Of a stretch of 64,000 nt of DNA, positions 1 to 7,516 are shown piece after piece. This DNA comes from Thermoplasmata archaeon. GTDB taxonomy: Archaea; Thermoplasmatota; Thermoplasmata; Lutacidiplasmatales; UBA184. The stretch lies in NCBI GenBank assembly GCA_021819135.1, contig JAKASE010000003.1, positions 1 through 64,000 of the forward strand, written 5' to 3'. The position numbers and the translations under genes were made by a program. Numbering within the stretch: the stretch's first letter is position 1; each line of letters starts with the position of its first letter. The notes beneath the pieces are model-generated. The model was not told the DNA's origin and ran no database searches. It saw only the letters and a list, made by a program, of their open reading frames with translations.

Positions 1-107
1 AGTTTGGGGCCGGGAAATCGGTCCGCGAATGGGCGACCCGGCTCACCGAGATACAGGAGGCGATCCTGAAGCCTCTCGGAGCAGAGAAGCTCCTACCTGT
101 TGCCTAA
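1..107 (+). CDS. C-terminal end of an unrecognised protein (5' partial)
   Basis: The frame starting at base 3 is open from the window edge to a TAA at 105-107 and encodes 34 residues (FGAGKSVREWATRL near the start, EKLLPVA at the end). Codon use is GC-rich at third positions and the composition is protein-like, so this looks like the tail of a real gene whose start lies before the window. No domain can be named from so short a piece. Confidence 0.5.
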   Translation, partial: FGAGKSVREWATRLTEIQEAILKPLGAEKLLPVA

Positions 108-201
108 GTCCCCCGAAAGATGGGACGTGTCAAGATCGGGACAGACTCAGTCCCCGTGATTGGGAGGGAAAGCAATAGAACCCGCCGTCCTTGACCAGCT
201 A

Positions 202-711
202 ATGCCGCAGACCCGGAATGCTCCGAATCGGAAGTCCACCCGCGGCCTGGTCTATTTCGAAGACCGGGGGGCCATCTACGACGCACCAATCGAGATGGTG
301 TGGGACTTCATGCACAAGGATGAGGAGTTCCACCCGAAAGCTCACACGAGCACGGTGAGGAACTTCAGGGAGAAGCGGCTCTCCGAGGTCACGATCCTGT
401 TGCGATGGGAGCAGTTGGAGGGTGGTCGCTGGAGGAAGCGGGTCGCCCGTCTGACCGAGATCCGCCCCTCAGTTCGGATCCTTGAGGAGATCGAGGGACC
501 TGACGCGGGCTCGCAGACGGTTCACACCTACATACCCAGGGGAAAGACAACGGTGGTGGACGTTCTGAGCTATCGACGCTCGACGAAGGAGTCGCCCGCC
601 CAAGTCAAGCGGAAGTGGCTTCGACGTTTTGCGCAAGCTTACCGAGAGGATCTCCCGTATTTCCGCAAGTACATTCGAGGGCGGCGTGCTTCGAGCAAGA
701 AGACCGCATAA
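202..711 (+). CDS. START/SRPBCC-like protein, paralog A
   Basis: A 169-residue protein that fits the START-like (SRPBCC) fold by its pattern of amphipathic strands and C-terminal helix; the function is unknown. It is one of three paralogs in this window (others at 20028 and 39668). They share an N-terminal VYFEDxG-like motif, a central block ending G-S-x-x-V, and KTxVDV near the C terminus. The other two copies begin exactly at the residue before VY. Here that codon is CTG at 247-249, so ATG 202 may add a non-homologous leader. The C-terminal helix (KWLRRFAQAYREDLPYF) is intact, unlike paralog C. Confidence 0.6.
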   Translation: MPQTRNAPNRKSTRGLVYFEDRGAIYDAPIEMVWDFMHKDEEFHPKAHTSTVRNFREKRLSEVTILLRWEQLEGGRWRKRVARLTEIRPSVRILEEIEGPDAGSQTVHTYIPRGKTTVVDVLSYRRSTKESPAQVKRKWLRRFAQAYREDLPYFRKYIRGRRASSKKTA

Positions 712-809
712 GAACTGAGCCCGAGCGTGGGTTGACAGCAGACACCACTCACCAGTTTCCCGATCTCCTAGGAGCAACTGTTTGCAGCTGGACGCGAGCA
801 ATCGCCGGA

Positions 810-1358
810 CTACTTCTTGACTTTCTTCTGGAGCTGCTTCAGCAGAGAGGCTGCACCTTCGTACTTCGCCAGTGTCTCGAGATATTCCCAGTCGAGCTTC
901 CGTCCCTCCGCCAGTCTCACGGCCTGACCGAAGAGGGCATCGGATCTCTCACGGTGGGCCCTCGACAGCCGACGGGTTATGAGCGGTTCAACGGCGCTCA
1001 CCCAGACGGGGCCATAGGGGGTCTCGATTCGAGGAGGCCGGAGGCCAGAACGGTCTCCCGCCCCCACGATGTCGACCAGCCCAATCGACTTCTTAAGCCA
1101 GTAGACTCGACGACTTCGCCCCTCCACCTGGCGAAAGTCCCAGCGCCGGAGGACCGGCTCGATCCGATCCCTAGCTCCCACCAAGTCAACGTCCTGAGAA
1201 ATGTACTCTGACGAGGATAGGTAGATCTCGATCGCAGAACCCCCGACGATCTCGACCCGGGTCTGTGACTCCTTCGCGAGCAGGGCGCCGAACCATGCGA
1301 TCCGGTCTTCGCGATTAGGTGCGGACGCGATTACCCTGTCGAACTCGACCGCTTCCAT
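810..1358 (-). CDS. Nucleotidyltransferase-fold protein, putative toxin of a TA pair
   Basis: A 182-residue protein with the signature of minimal or AbiEii/DUF6036-like nucleotidyltransferases: GGSAIEIYLSS around residues 39-49, then a D-x-D pair (SQDVDLVG) at about residues 54-61. Such proteins usually act as the toxin or modifying partner of a wHTH antitoxin. The gene begins inside the end of the upstream wHTH gene (44 nt overlap), which implies translational coupling. Target and chemistry cannot be read from the sequence. Confidence 0.65.
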   Translation of the reverse strand: MEAVEFDRVIASAPNREDRIAWFGALLAKESQTRVEIVGGSAIEIYLSSSEYISQDVDLVGARDRIEPVLRRWDFRQVEGRSRRVYWLKKSIGLVDIVGAGDRSGLRPPRIETPYGPVWVSAVEPLITRRLSRAHRERSDALFGQAVRLAEGRKLDWEYLETLAKYEGAASLLKQLQKKVKK

Positions 1359-1653
1359 GCTTCGACCTTGGCCTCAACCCAAAGTGAACGAGGAGCGCAT
1401 CCTTCTCGAATCGAACCCGAGCCTCCCGGAGAGCCAAGCGGTCCCGGAGAAAGTCACGGAGCAACTCGTTCGTCAGCACCCAGCCCTCGGCGGAGTGCTC
1501 GGTGAGGCCTTCCAGACCCTTCAGAATCCGAATGACCTGAACGGGCTCGGCTCCAACCGCTTGGGCGACCCGATACGCGGACTGGGCACGAGGCGTCGCC
1601 GCCAACTGCTCCAATACTCGTGCACGAGTTTCGCTCCCGAACAGCGGGTCCAT
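1315..1653 (-). CDS. Winged-helix DNA-binding protein, putative antitoxin
   Basis: A 112-residue protein with an N-terminal winged helix (MDPLFGSETRARVLEQLAAT, then AYRVAQAVGAEPVQVIRILK as the recognition region). ATG 1653 is preferred over 1674 because homologous wHTH proteins start directly before helix 1 and the box A/operator lies just upstream. It heads a two-gene operon with the overlapping nucleotidyltransferase-fold gene. A palindrome covering its promoter suggests autorepression. Confidence 0.65.
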   Translation of the reverse strand: MDPLFGSETRARVLEQLAATPRAQSAYRVAQAVGAEPVQVIRILKGLEGLTEHSAEGWVLTNELLRDFLRDRLALREARVRFEKDALLVHFGLRPRSKHGSGRVRQGNRVRT

Positions 1654-1675
1654 GGTCGATACACGGTGCATCAAG

Positions 1676-1697
1676 TATTATACATTTTGTATATTAC
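1676..1697 (-). promoter_or_regulatory. Palindromic operator/box A of the wHTH-nucleotidyltransferase operon
   Basis: TATACA-TTT-TGTATA at 1679-1693 is a perfect 6-bp-arm palindrome, and the longer AT-rich stretch has further partial symmetry. It lies 23-45 nt upstream of ATG 1653 and contains the only good TATA element, so a bound repressor would block TBP. Assignment to the wHTH antitoxin is inferred. Confidence 0.6.
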
Positions 1698-1896
1698 TAG
1701 GAGCCGGGTCTCGTCCGGGCCTTGCCGGGCCGGGGGTGAAACAGTACCGCACCGCGATGGGGGTACAAGGATCGTAACGGCCCGGGTCCGGGGCTGGCCC
1801 CGTCTAACGTCAGTGAAATCTCTCACTGGGGGTGACTAATGGTGCATCACGGACGATGGCCACTCCTTATGGCATGGTGTTGCAGTCCGCCGCGAT

Positions 1897-2184
1897 ATGG
1901 CTGCCATTGCGACGTTGAAGGCGAATCAGAATGCGACAATTGAAGCGAAGATCACGGCGGTCTCTGAGCCGCGTGATGTGTCCACGTCTCGAGGCCCCTC
2001 CAGGGTCGCCGACGCGACCCTGCAAGATGAGAGTGGCACCATCACGTTGACGCTCTGGGGGGATGACATCTCGCGCTACTCGGTGGGTCAAAAGGTCCGC
2101 CTTACCGACGGCTGGGTCAAGGATTTCCGCGGGAAGCTCCAGGTCTCAATGGGCAGATCGGGCCGGATTGAAATCATTCCCTGA
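1897..2184 (+). CDS. Single OB-fold nucleic-acid-binding protein (RPA/SSB-like)
   Basis: A 95-residue protein made of one OB fold: strand 1 (ATIEAKITAVSEP), a loop, then VADATLQDESGTITLTLWGDD and VGQKVRLTDGWVKDFRGKLQV. This is the pattern of the archaeal RPA-like OB domain found in SSB and in tRNA-binding or decay factors. It probably binds single-stranded nucleic acid. A box A-like CTCCTTATGG at about 1864-1873 sits 24-33 nt before the ATG, so the message is probably leaderless. It stands alone between two TA-like modules. Confidence 0.75.
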   Translation: MAAIATLKANQNATIEAKITAVSEPRDVSTSRGPSRVADATLQDESGTITLTLWGDDISRYSVGQKVRLTDGWVKDFRGKLQVSMGRSGRIEIIP

Positions 2185-2508
2185 AACGACCGCCTGGTGG
2201 CCGTCCTGACAGGCGGCCGACGAGAGCTGCGGAGCGCGTGCCTTCTGGTATCTCACCATCGGCGGTCTCCTCTCGAGAATCACGACGGAATCGCATCGAT
2301 AGCCAGGGGTCTTCCGGGACATGTGTCGACCGCAAGCCACAATGGTAGCCCCAACCAGGACTGATCGGTAGTAGCAGTGGCCGTTAGGTCGACTCGCGCC
2401 GGATGGCTGTAATCGGCGTTGCAACGTCACGCAAGCGGAATCACTACTCAAACATCGATTATCGCAGAAATTGATACACAATCACAACGATGGATTGGCA
2501 TTGGTGAC
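2185..2508. other. Intergenic region without a recognisable gene
   Basis: No reading frame with coding character, RNA gene or strong repeat was seen between the convergent OB-fold and Fic genes. It becomes A/T-richer toward the Fic stop codon. Confidence 0.5.
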
Positions 2509-3576
2509 CTACTTCTGTCCCGACTCAATTCGGGCGAGGTAGGAGGGGCTCAGCCGATATCGCCGGCCACGATGTTCTCCCTTCGATTCCAGGACGCCCG
2601 AGTGAACTAGCTTTCGGAGCGCTTGGGTCACCGCCGGAACACTGAAACCATTGAGATTTGGAAAGTCGCCATGGCTGAACCAGTCCCCCGAACCGGCCAG
2701 TGCCCACGTCAGCAGATCTCTCACGACTCGACTTCGGAAGCCCTCGACCGTACTTCTCAGGTCCGTGCGATTGAGCGCCGCACGATAGGCGTCGAGAAGC
2801 TGCCTGACATAGTATCGCAGCCAAAGCCCATACTGGTGTCCTGAGTTGGTGGTCGACAGCATTTCGTAGTACTTTCGGTGGGTCCGGAAGAACATGGAGT
2901 CGACCGGAACTAGGGGTGCATTCTTCAGCCCCAGTTCCGCGAGCACCGAGAGATTGAGTATCCGCCCGACCCGACCGTTGCCATCCGCAAACGGGTGGAT
3001 CGCCTGGAACTCTGCAAAGAAGACTCCCGCGACGACGGGTCCCGGCAACGAGAATCTGGCGTCGTTGAACCACCGGAACAGTGCATCGAGCTCCGCCCTG
3101 ACCCGCTCTGGCGGTGTCGGGACGAAGACGATTCGGCCGCTTCCCGTGTCCACGATGGCGTTTCTCACCGTCTTGATTGCCCCCGATACATCCACTGGAA
3201 GCACACCATCAAAGATCTCGAAGTGAACCGAGCATACGCCCGAGACGGTCCGGGGAATGGACTCGCCTCTCGCAATTCGATCGTAGACCCTGCTCAGTTG
3301 CAGGACCGCCCGCTCGTTTGGGGTGATTGCGTGCCCGGTGTCGAGAACCTCGACCGCTCGACCCAACTCCACGCGCTCACCTTCGATCAACATACTGCTC
3401 ACGATGTTTCTCAGGCGAGTGGAGCGCAAAATGGCCTGTTGAAGTGCGGGAGAGAGGAGGCTAGAGTCGAGCGTCCCGTCGGCACGGACACAGTCGACGG
3501 CCGGTGTGAAGATGTCACTTCGCGCAGAGAGCGCGGGGTGGAAGCCGCCCGAGGTGTCTGGCTTCGTGACCGGCAC
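2509..3576 (-). CDS. Fic family protein with C-terminal winged helix
   Basis: A 355-residue Fic protein. Residues about 95-235 carry the Fic core with the complete active-site loop HPFADGNGRVGR, expected to transfer AMP or another nucleotide moiety onto a hydroxyl of a target protein. The N-terminal helix holds SMLIEG, matching the autoinhibitory S/T-x-x-x-E-G/N motif, so this is a self-inhibited class II-like Fic. The C-terminal ~80 residues look like a winged helix (FSVPAVTQALRKLVHSGVLE). The start is a GTG just downstream of a perfect palindrome, suggesting autoregulation. It stands alone in the TA-rich island. Confidence 0.9.
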   Translation of the reverse strand: MPVTKPDTSGGFHPALSARSDIFTPAVDCVRADGTLDSSLLSPALQQAILRSTRLRNIVSSMLIEGERVELGRAVEVLDTGHAITPNERAVLQLSRVYDRIARGESIPRTVSGVCSVHFEIFDGVLPVDVSGAIKTVRNAIVDTGSGRIVFVPTPPERVRAELDALFRWFNDARFSLPGPVVAGVFFAEFQAIHPFADGNGRVGRILNLSVLAELGLKNAPLVPVDSMFFRTHRKYYEMLSTTNSGHQYGLWLRYYVRQLLDAYRAALNRTDLRSTVEGFRSRVVRDLLTWALAGSGDWFSHGDFPNLNGFSVPAVTQALRKLVHSGVLESKGEHRGRRYRLSPSYLARIESGQK

Positions 3577-3580
3577 ATGA

Positions 3581-3599
3581 TATCAATAAAGTATTGATA
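3581..3599 (-). promoter_or_regulatory. Perfect palindromic operator of the Fic gene
   Basis: TATCAATA-AAG-TATTGATA is an inverted repeat with 8-bp perfect arms and a 3-nt centre, ending 4 nt before the GTG start of the Fic gene. It overlaps the AT-rich promoter. Binding by the winged helix of Fic itself is inferred. Confidence 0.65.
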
Positions 3600-3774
3600 C
3601 TTAAGGCTTGAGAAGTCGGTGGACGATGAACTGTGGATTCGCGGAGGGCGCAAGCTTTGTTCGTCATCGTCGAGACCCTTCAATCGCTGGGCGATCTGCA
3701 ATCGGGAGTTGCAATGACAGGTTGCACCTAGACCCGCAATCCACCCGACCCGCCCTGTGAGCTGAGGATTGGGG

Positions 3775-3790
3775 GTATAAGTTGTTATAC
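3775..3790 (+). promoter_or_regulatory. Palindromic box A/operator of the wHTH-RelE-like pair
   Basis: GTATAA-GTTG-TTATAC is a perfect 6-bp-arm palindrome centred about 31 nt before ATG 3814. It serves as TATA element and probable operator of the downstream small wHTH gene. Confidence 0.6.
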
Positions 3791-3813
3791 GGTGTCAGTT
3801 CTTGTATCTGCCA

Positions 3814-4092
3814 ATGGCAGCGAGCCAAGCCATCCGGCGACCTGACGTCACACTCGGGACTACCGAAGTCGTGATTTCTCTACTGCAAGAGGCCGGAGAT
3901 CCAGTCAGCCGCAACTGGCTCCTTCAGCGTTTGAAGGAATCCGGCCATACGACGAGTCGAGCCCGGCTGAACCGCGTGCTCGTCTTCTGCATAGGTAATG
4001 GCCTAGCGGTCGAGGGATCAAAGGGTGTGCAGTGGACGCACACGACGAGCCCGAGCCTGATGCGATCTCTCTCCAAAGGAAGGCGTCTCTGA
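3814..4092 (+). CDS. Small winged-helix protein, putative antitoxin
   Basis: A 92-residue protein predicted as a single winged helix: an N-terminal helix (VVISLLQEAG), then SRNWLLQRLKESG and a recognition helix (TSRARLNRVLVFCIGNGLA), with a short wing. ATG 3814 is chosen because the palindromic TATA lies 24-39 nt upstream, giving a leaderless mRNA; a TTG at 3802 is less likely. The next gene begins 9 nt after the stop and resembles a RelE-type toxin, so this is the likely antitoxin and autorepressor. Confidence 0.55.
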   Translation: MAASQAIRRPDVTLGTTEVVISLLQEAGDPVSRNWLLQRLKESGHTTSRARLNRVLVFCIGNGLAVEGSKGVQWTHTTSPSLMRSLSKGRRL

Positions 4093-4101
4093 GCTGCCGA
4101 G

Positions 4102-4647
4102 ATGCCTTTCCGGCCGGACGAGATCATCGTTCACCTAGATCTCGAGGCAGTCTATGACTCATGGGGGAGTCTGGCCCGTCAAGGCAAGCAGCCTGCCCGG
4201 GGGGTGTGGAAGAGTCTGCAGACGGCGATTCAGCGTCTTAGGGCGGACGGGCAGGTTGGGGACGTAATCCGCCAGTCGTCTATCCCGACGTACTTTCGAG
4301 ACAGATACGGCGTGTCGAACCTGTGTTGCGTCGACCTGGCTGCGTTCCATCAGCTCTTCTACACGCTTCCGAACCGTACCGTGGTCTTGCTCGATATCGT
4401 TGACCATCCCACCCACGACAAGTGGTTTCCCGGTCGGCGTTCTCGGCAGTTCAGGTACGAGAGAGGAGCTACGGTCGTTGCAGACTACCGACCAACTCGA
4501 CTAGGCGAGCCTGAGGCCGAGGCCCAGTCCGCACTCGGGAATCGGAACTGTCGCAAGACAAACGGATCGAACTCGTGGGCGTATGCTCAAACTGCTAGGC
4601 CGAGAACTCCCTCGCGAACGCCTCGCTCCCGAACGGTCGGCCCGTGA
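4102..4647 (+). CDS. RelE-superfamily-like protein, putative toxin
   Basis: Residues about 55-115 show the RelE-like ending: DRYGVSNLCCVDLAAFHQLF followed by TVVLLDIVDHPTHDKWFPGR, corresponding to the last strands and C-terminal catalytic area of RelE/HigB mRNA interferases. The N-terminal part would form the helical hairpin. The last ~65 residues are low-complexity and overlap the convergent peptidase gene by 53 nt, so the true protein may end near 4450 and the stop may have been lost by mutation. It pairs with the small wHTH gene upstream. The fold call is moderate. Confidence 0.5.
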   Translation: MPFRPDEIIVHLDLEAVYDSWGSLARQGKQPARGVWKSLQTAIQRLRADGQVGDVIRQSSIPTYFRDRYGVSNLCCVDLAAFHQLFYTLPNRTVVLLDIVDHPTHDKWFPGRRSRQFRYERGATVVADYRPTRLGEPEAEAQSALGNRNCRKTNGSNSWAYAQTARPRTPSRTPRSRTVGP

Positions 4648-6157
4648 GCTCCTTCAGACGGGGAACCCAGTCGATGTACGACCCGGGGGCGAACCAGTTC
4701 CGGACCAGCCAGGGTCCGACCTGAGGGTTGGGCCACAGCGGCTCCCCGAAGAGGTCCCGTAATGTGCGGGAAAGCTGGCGTCCGAACAGGATGGCGAGAA
4801 GATAGTTCGGCGCGTAGATCGGGGAGTCCACGAAGAACGTATCGACAAATGACCTCCGAGGGTAGTCGTCGTACCCGAACACCGTCCGCTCGAACCGTTG
4901 GACCACGGGCGCCGGGTCCCGGTCCGGTCGTTCGTAGAGGAGCTGCTCGGCGCGAATCCAGCAGGCGTGCCACGCCGCCCAGATGAGGTTGGCATCCCGC
5001 TGTTGCCGGGCGAACTCCTCGGCGCGCTCCCGCTCCACTCGGGGCATCGACCGGAGCCACTCCACGTTGCTCGGGATATCCTCGAAGAGCCCGCCGATAC
5101 CCTCGTGGTACGCTCCGAATCCCGGGATGTTCTCATGCCAACGGAGAAGGTGTCCCGGCGTCCGGATCGACGCGGACTGGACCGCGTGGCCGACCTCATG
5201 GAAGAGGATCATGTACCGGGTCCAGCCTCCCTGAGGATGCACGAGGATCCGGACGTCCTTCGGTGGATCCGGCGCGAGCGTGAGCCCTCCGAACGGATTG
5301 TCGTGGTAGACCACGCGGAACCGCATCCGCCCGGTGTGGATCCCCCACTGCTGGACCGACCGCAGGATTCTCGAGATCATCTCCCGTCGGGGAAACCATC
5401 GGTCCGGAAGCGGGGCTTGTAGCTCGCGCGCATAGAGGAAGTCCCACGGGTGCCAGCCCGACTGGGATGTGCTCTCCCGAAATCGGTCTCGGAGTTCGCG
5501 CAGGTGGGGGCGTGCGAGCCGGGTCGCGGCCTCGGCGAACGACCTCACGCGCTCCGGCGTGAGATGGTCGAAACTGTGGCGCATCGCCGACATGGTCCGG
5601 TATCCCAGCGCCCGGGCTCGCTCGTTCCGGAGCGTAGCCAGCTCCTGCAGTCGACTCTCGAAGGGGCGGTGGAGCGGCTCGAGTGTGTAGAATGCCTTAC
5701 GGCGGTCGGATTCGCTAGGACTCTTCCGTATCACCTCCGAGACGTCCGCGCGATTGACCCGCCTCCCCTTCCATCGGGGCCGGAACCTTACGATTCGCTC
5801 GGTCATCTCGGACCGGAGACGGACGATCTCGGGGCTCTGCTCCACCGCAGTGTCGAGAAGGATCCGCTCGAGAAGCTCGAGTCGCCGGTGGACAGGACGT
5901 GAGGTGCCACGTCGTAGGGCCGATCGCACCCACGGGAGGAGGCGTTCGTCGTTCAGGAAGCGCGCTCGCCTAAGCTGCCACGATCCGGAACCCCTGCGGG
6001 AGCGTCCTACCTGAAGATCCCAGTCCGCAATGAGGATCTCCCGGTCGAAGCGTTCGAGGCGGCGGTCGAGCTCCCCGACGAACCTCGCCACGTCCCGTGG
6101 ATTCGAGGGTGGCGGAGGCGAAGGGGCTCCCACGGAGTCGACAATGGGGCGGTCCAT
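4595..6157 (-). CDS. M3-like zinc metallopeptidase (oligopeptidase F/thimet type)
   Basis: A 520-residue, mostly helical, cytoplasmic protein with the zinc-peptidase helix HEVGHAVQ (around residue 318) and the downstream glutamate helix YHEGIGGLFEDIPSN supplying the third ligand. This arrangement is that of M2/M3 oligopeptidases, which degrade short peptides; the length is somewhat under the usual ~600. The C-terminal region (SPIYAPNYLLAILFGRQL) is the conserved substrate-channel part. The ATG gives a Pro-rich leader followed by helices, as usual. No signal peptide is seen. Confidence 0.85.
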   Translation of the reverse strand: MDRPIVDSVGAPSPPPPSNPRDVARFVGELDRRLERFDREILIADWDLQVGRSRRGSGSWQLRRARFLNDERLLPWVRSALRRGTSRPVHRRLELLERILLDTAVEQSPEIVRLRSEMTERIVRFRPRWKGRRVNRADVSEVIRKSPSESDRRKAFYTLEPLHRPFESRLQELATLRNERARALGYRTMSAMRHSFDHLTPERVRSFAEAATRLARPHLRELRDRFRESTSQSGWHPWDFLYARELQAPLPDRWFPRREMISRILRSVQQWGIHTGRMRFRVVYHDNPFGGLTLAPDPPKDVRILVHPQGGWTRYMILFHEVGHAVQSASIRTPGHLLRWHENIPGFGAYHEGIGGLFEDIPSNVEWLRSMPRVERERAEEFARQQRDANLIWAAWHACWIRAEQLLYERPDRDPAPVVQRFERTVFGYDDYPRRSFVDTFFVDSPIYAPNYLLAILFGRQLSRTLRDLFGEPLWPNPQVGPWLVRNWFAPGSYIDWVPRLKELTGRPFGSEAFAREFSA

Positions 6158-6487
6158 ATACCAGTAGGCATCCCGGGGTCAGCCCGGCAGCTTCGGATCG
6201 CGATCTGAGGACTGGGCCCAGTAGCAGGGAACGTAGTGCTCAGTTCGAGAGCGCTGGCGGGTCCACGCAGTGCGCGTGGGAGGGGGACAACTCGGTGGAG
6301 CTACGCCCCCACGTGAACCATGTGGACCCGGGAACCTCGAGGCGAAGGGCCCTGACATCTGGGCACTCTTTGCGGAGTTCCGCGGCCGGGAAATTGGGGG
6401 TGGTTCGAGAACGCGGTCGCGGGGGTTCCGTCGGACTACCGTCTCGTGAGCGGGCAAGGACCTGCTGAACCCCCGGGGGCTTGGAGG
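6158..6487. other. Intergenic region without a recognisable gene
   Basis: No convincing frame, RNA or repeat is seen between the peptidase start and the decayed methyltransferase. Confidence 0.45.
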
Positions 6488-7103
6488 TCAGATCGACCCC
6501 GGTGAGGGCTTCTGGGCAATGACCACGTCCATCGCCTTCCGATGGGGAACGCCGCCCGCGTTGGAGATGAACTCCACCTGCCCCGAGTCCAAGATCCGCC
6601 AGTCCCAATAGTAGCCCAGGAGTTCGCCCAAGCGGAACGGGGACGCAAAGGGATTCATCGAGAGGTTGGCGATGTAGGGTTTCGCCACGTCAGCGTTCAT
6701 GGCGTTGATCCCCCCCCGGCCTGGTGTTCGCTTTGAAGTGCTCAAACCGAGTCGCCCGGATTCGACGGGGGAGATTGTTCAGGACACCCGAGCTGAACAC
6801 CACCTCTACGCGACGACTCAGTCAGTAGCTCCGAATGTCCCCAACGCGAAATCGAACGTTGACCCCGAGCCGAGACGCCCGGCGTTCCGCCTTTCGGACT
6901 CCCACACTCGAGATGTCCACGCCTAGGACCCGGTAACCTCGGCGGGCAAAGTAGATCGAGTCTCGGCCCTCGCCGGAGCCCAGGTCGACCAACGTACGGG
7001 GCGAGCGTGGGAGAGAGCGTACGATGCGGGTGAGTTCGCGTGCCAGTCCGCTGGGTTTGCTCCCCCAGTATAGACCGGGCCGGGAGTGCCGTTCATCGTA
7101 TAC
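6488..7103 (-). pseudogene. Decayed TehB-type SAM-dependent methyltransferase
   Basis: The recognisable frame begins near 7103 (VYDERH), then reads YWGSKPSG, the SAM motif LVDLGSGEGRDSIYFARRGY, motif II GVDISSVG and GDIRSY, followed by a TGA at 6822-6824. Homology continues in the same frame (VVFSSGVLNNLPRRIRATRF, HFKANTRPGG) to an 8-C run on the plus strand at 6710-6717. After that run it resumes one frame over (GELLGYYWDWRIL, NAGGVPHRKAMDVVIAQKP). These are the C-terminal blocks of TehB-like methyltransferases. One nonsense change plus one frameshift make this a pseudogene unless the assembly is wrong. Confidence 0.8.
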
Positions 7104-7516
7104 CGGCGTACTCAACGCTAGCGCTCCTCCCAACCCGCGGAGTGACCGACCCCACCTAGGCGAGATACTCCGCGGCGGGCTAAGAACTCGACGGGATTGA
7201 CCCGATGTCGATGTGTCCCGCGGTGGCCACGCCGGGTGCAACGGCTGTTGCACATCACGATGTCATAGCCCGAGGGTCGCCGTAGAACAACGCTGGTGGA
7301 TTCGTCGGCTCTGCTGCCATGCAGACCACTACCCTGCGGATGGCCTGCCCGAGACCGTCAGGGAAGCCGGCCCTAATACGGGCAGGTGATTTGTCGTTGA
7401 CGCCGGAAATCGAACCCAATCGACCGGTCCGCCAGGTACTGCCCGCGCGGTCGATGGGGGAATGAGATGAGCGCTGCCGACCCCCGACCGAGACTAGCGC
7501 GGAGATCTGTGCGCCC

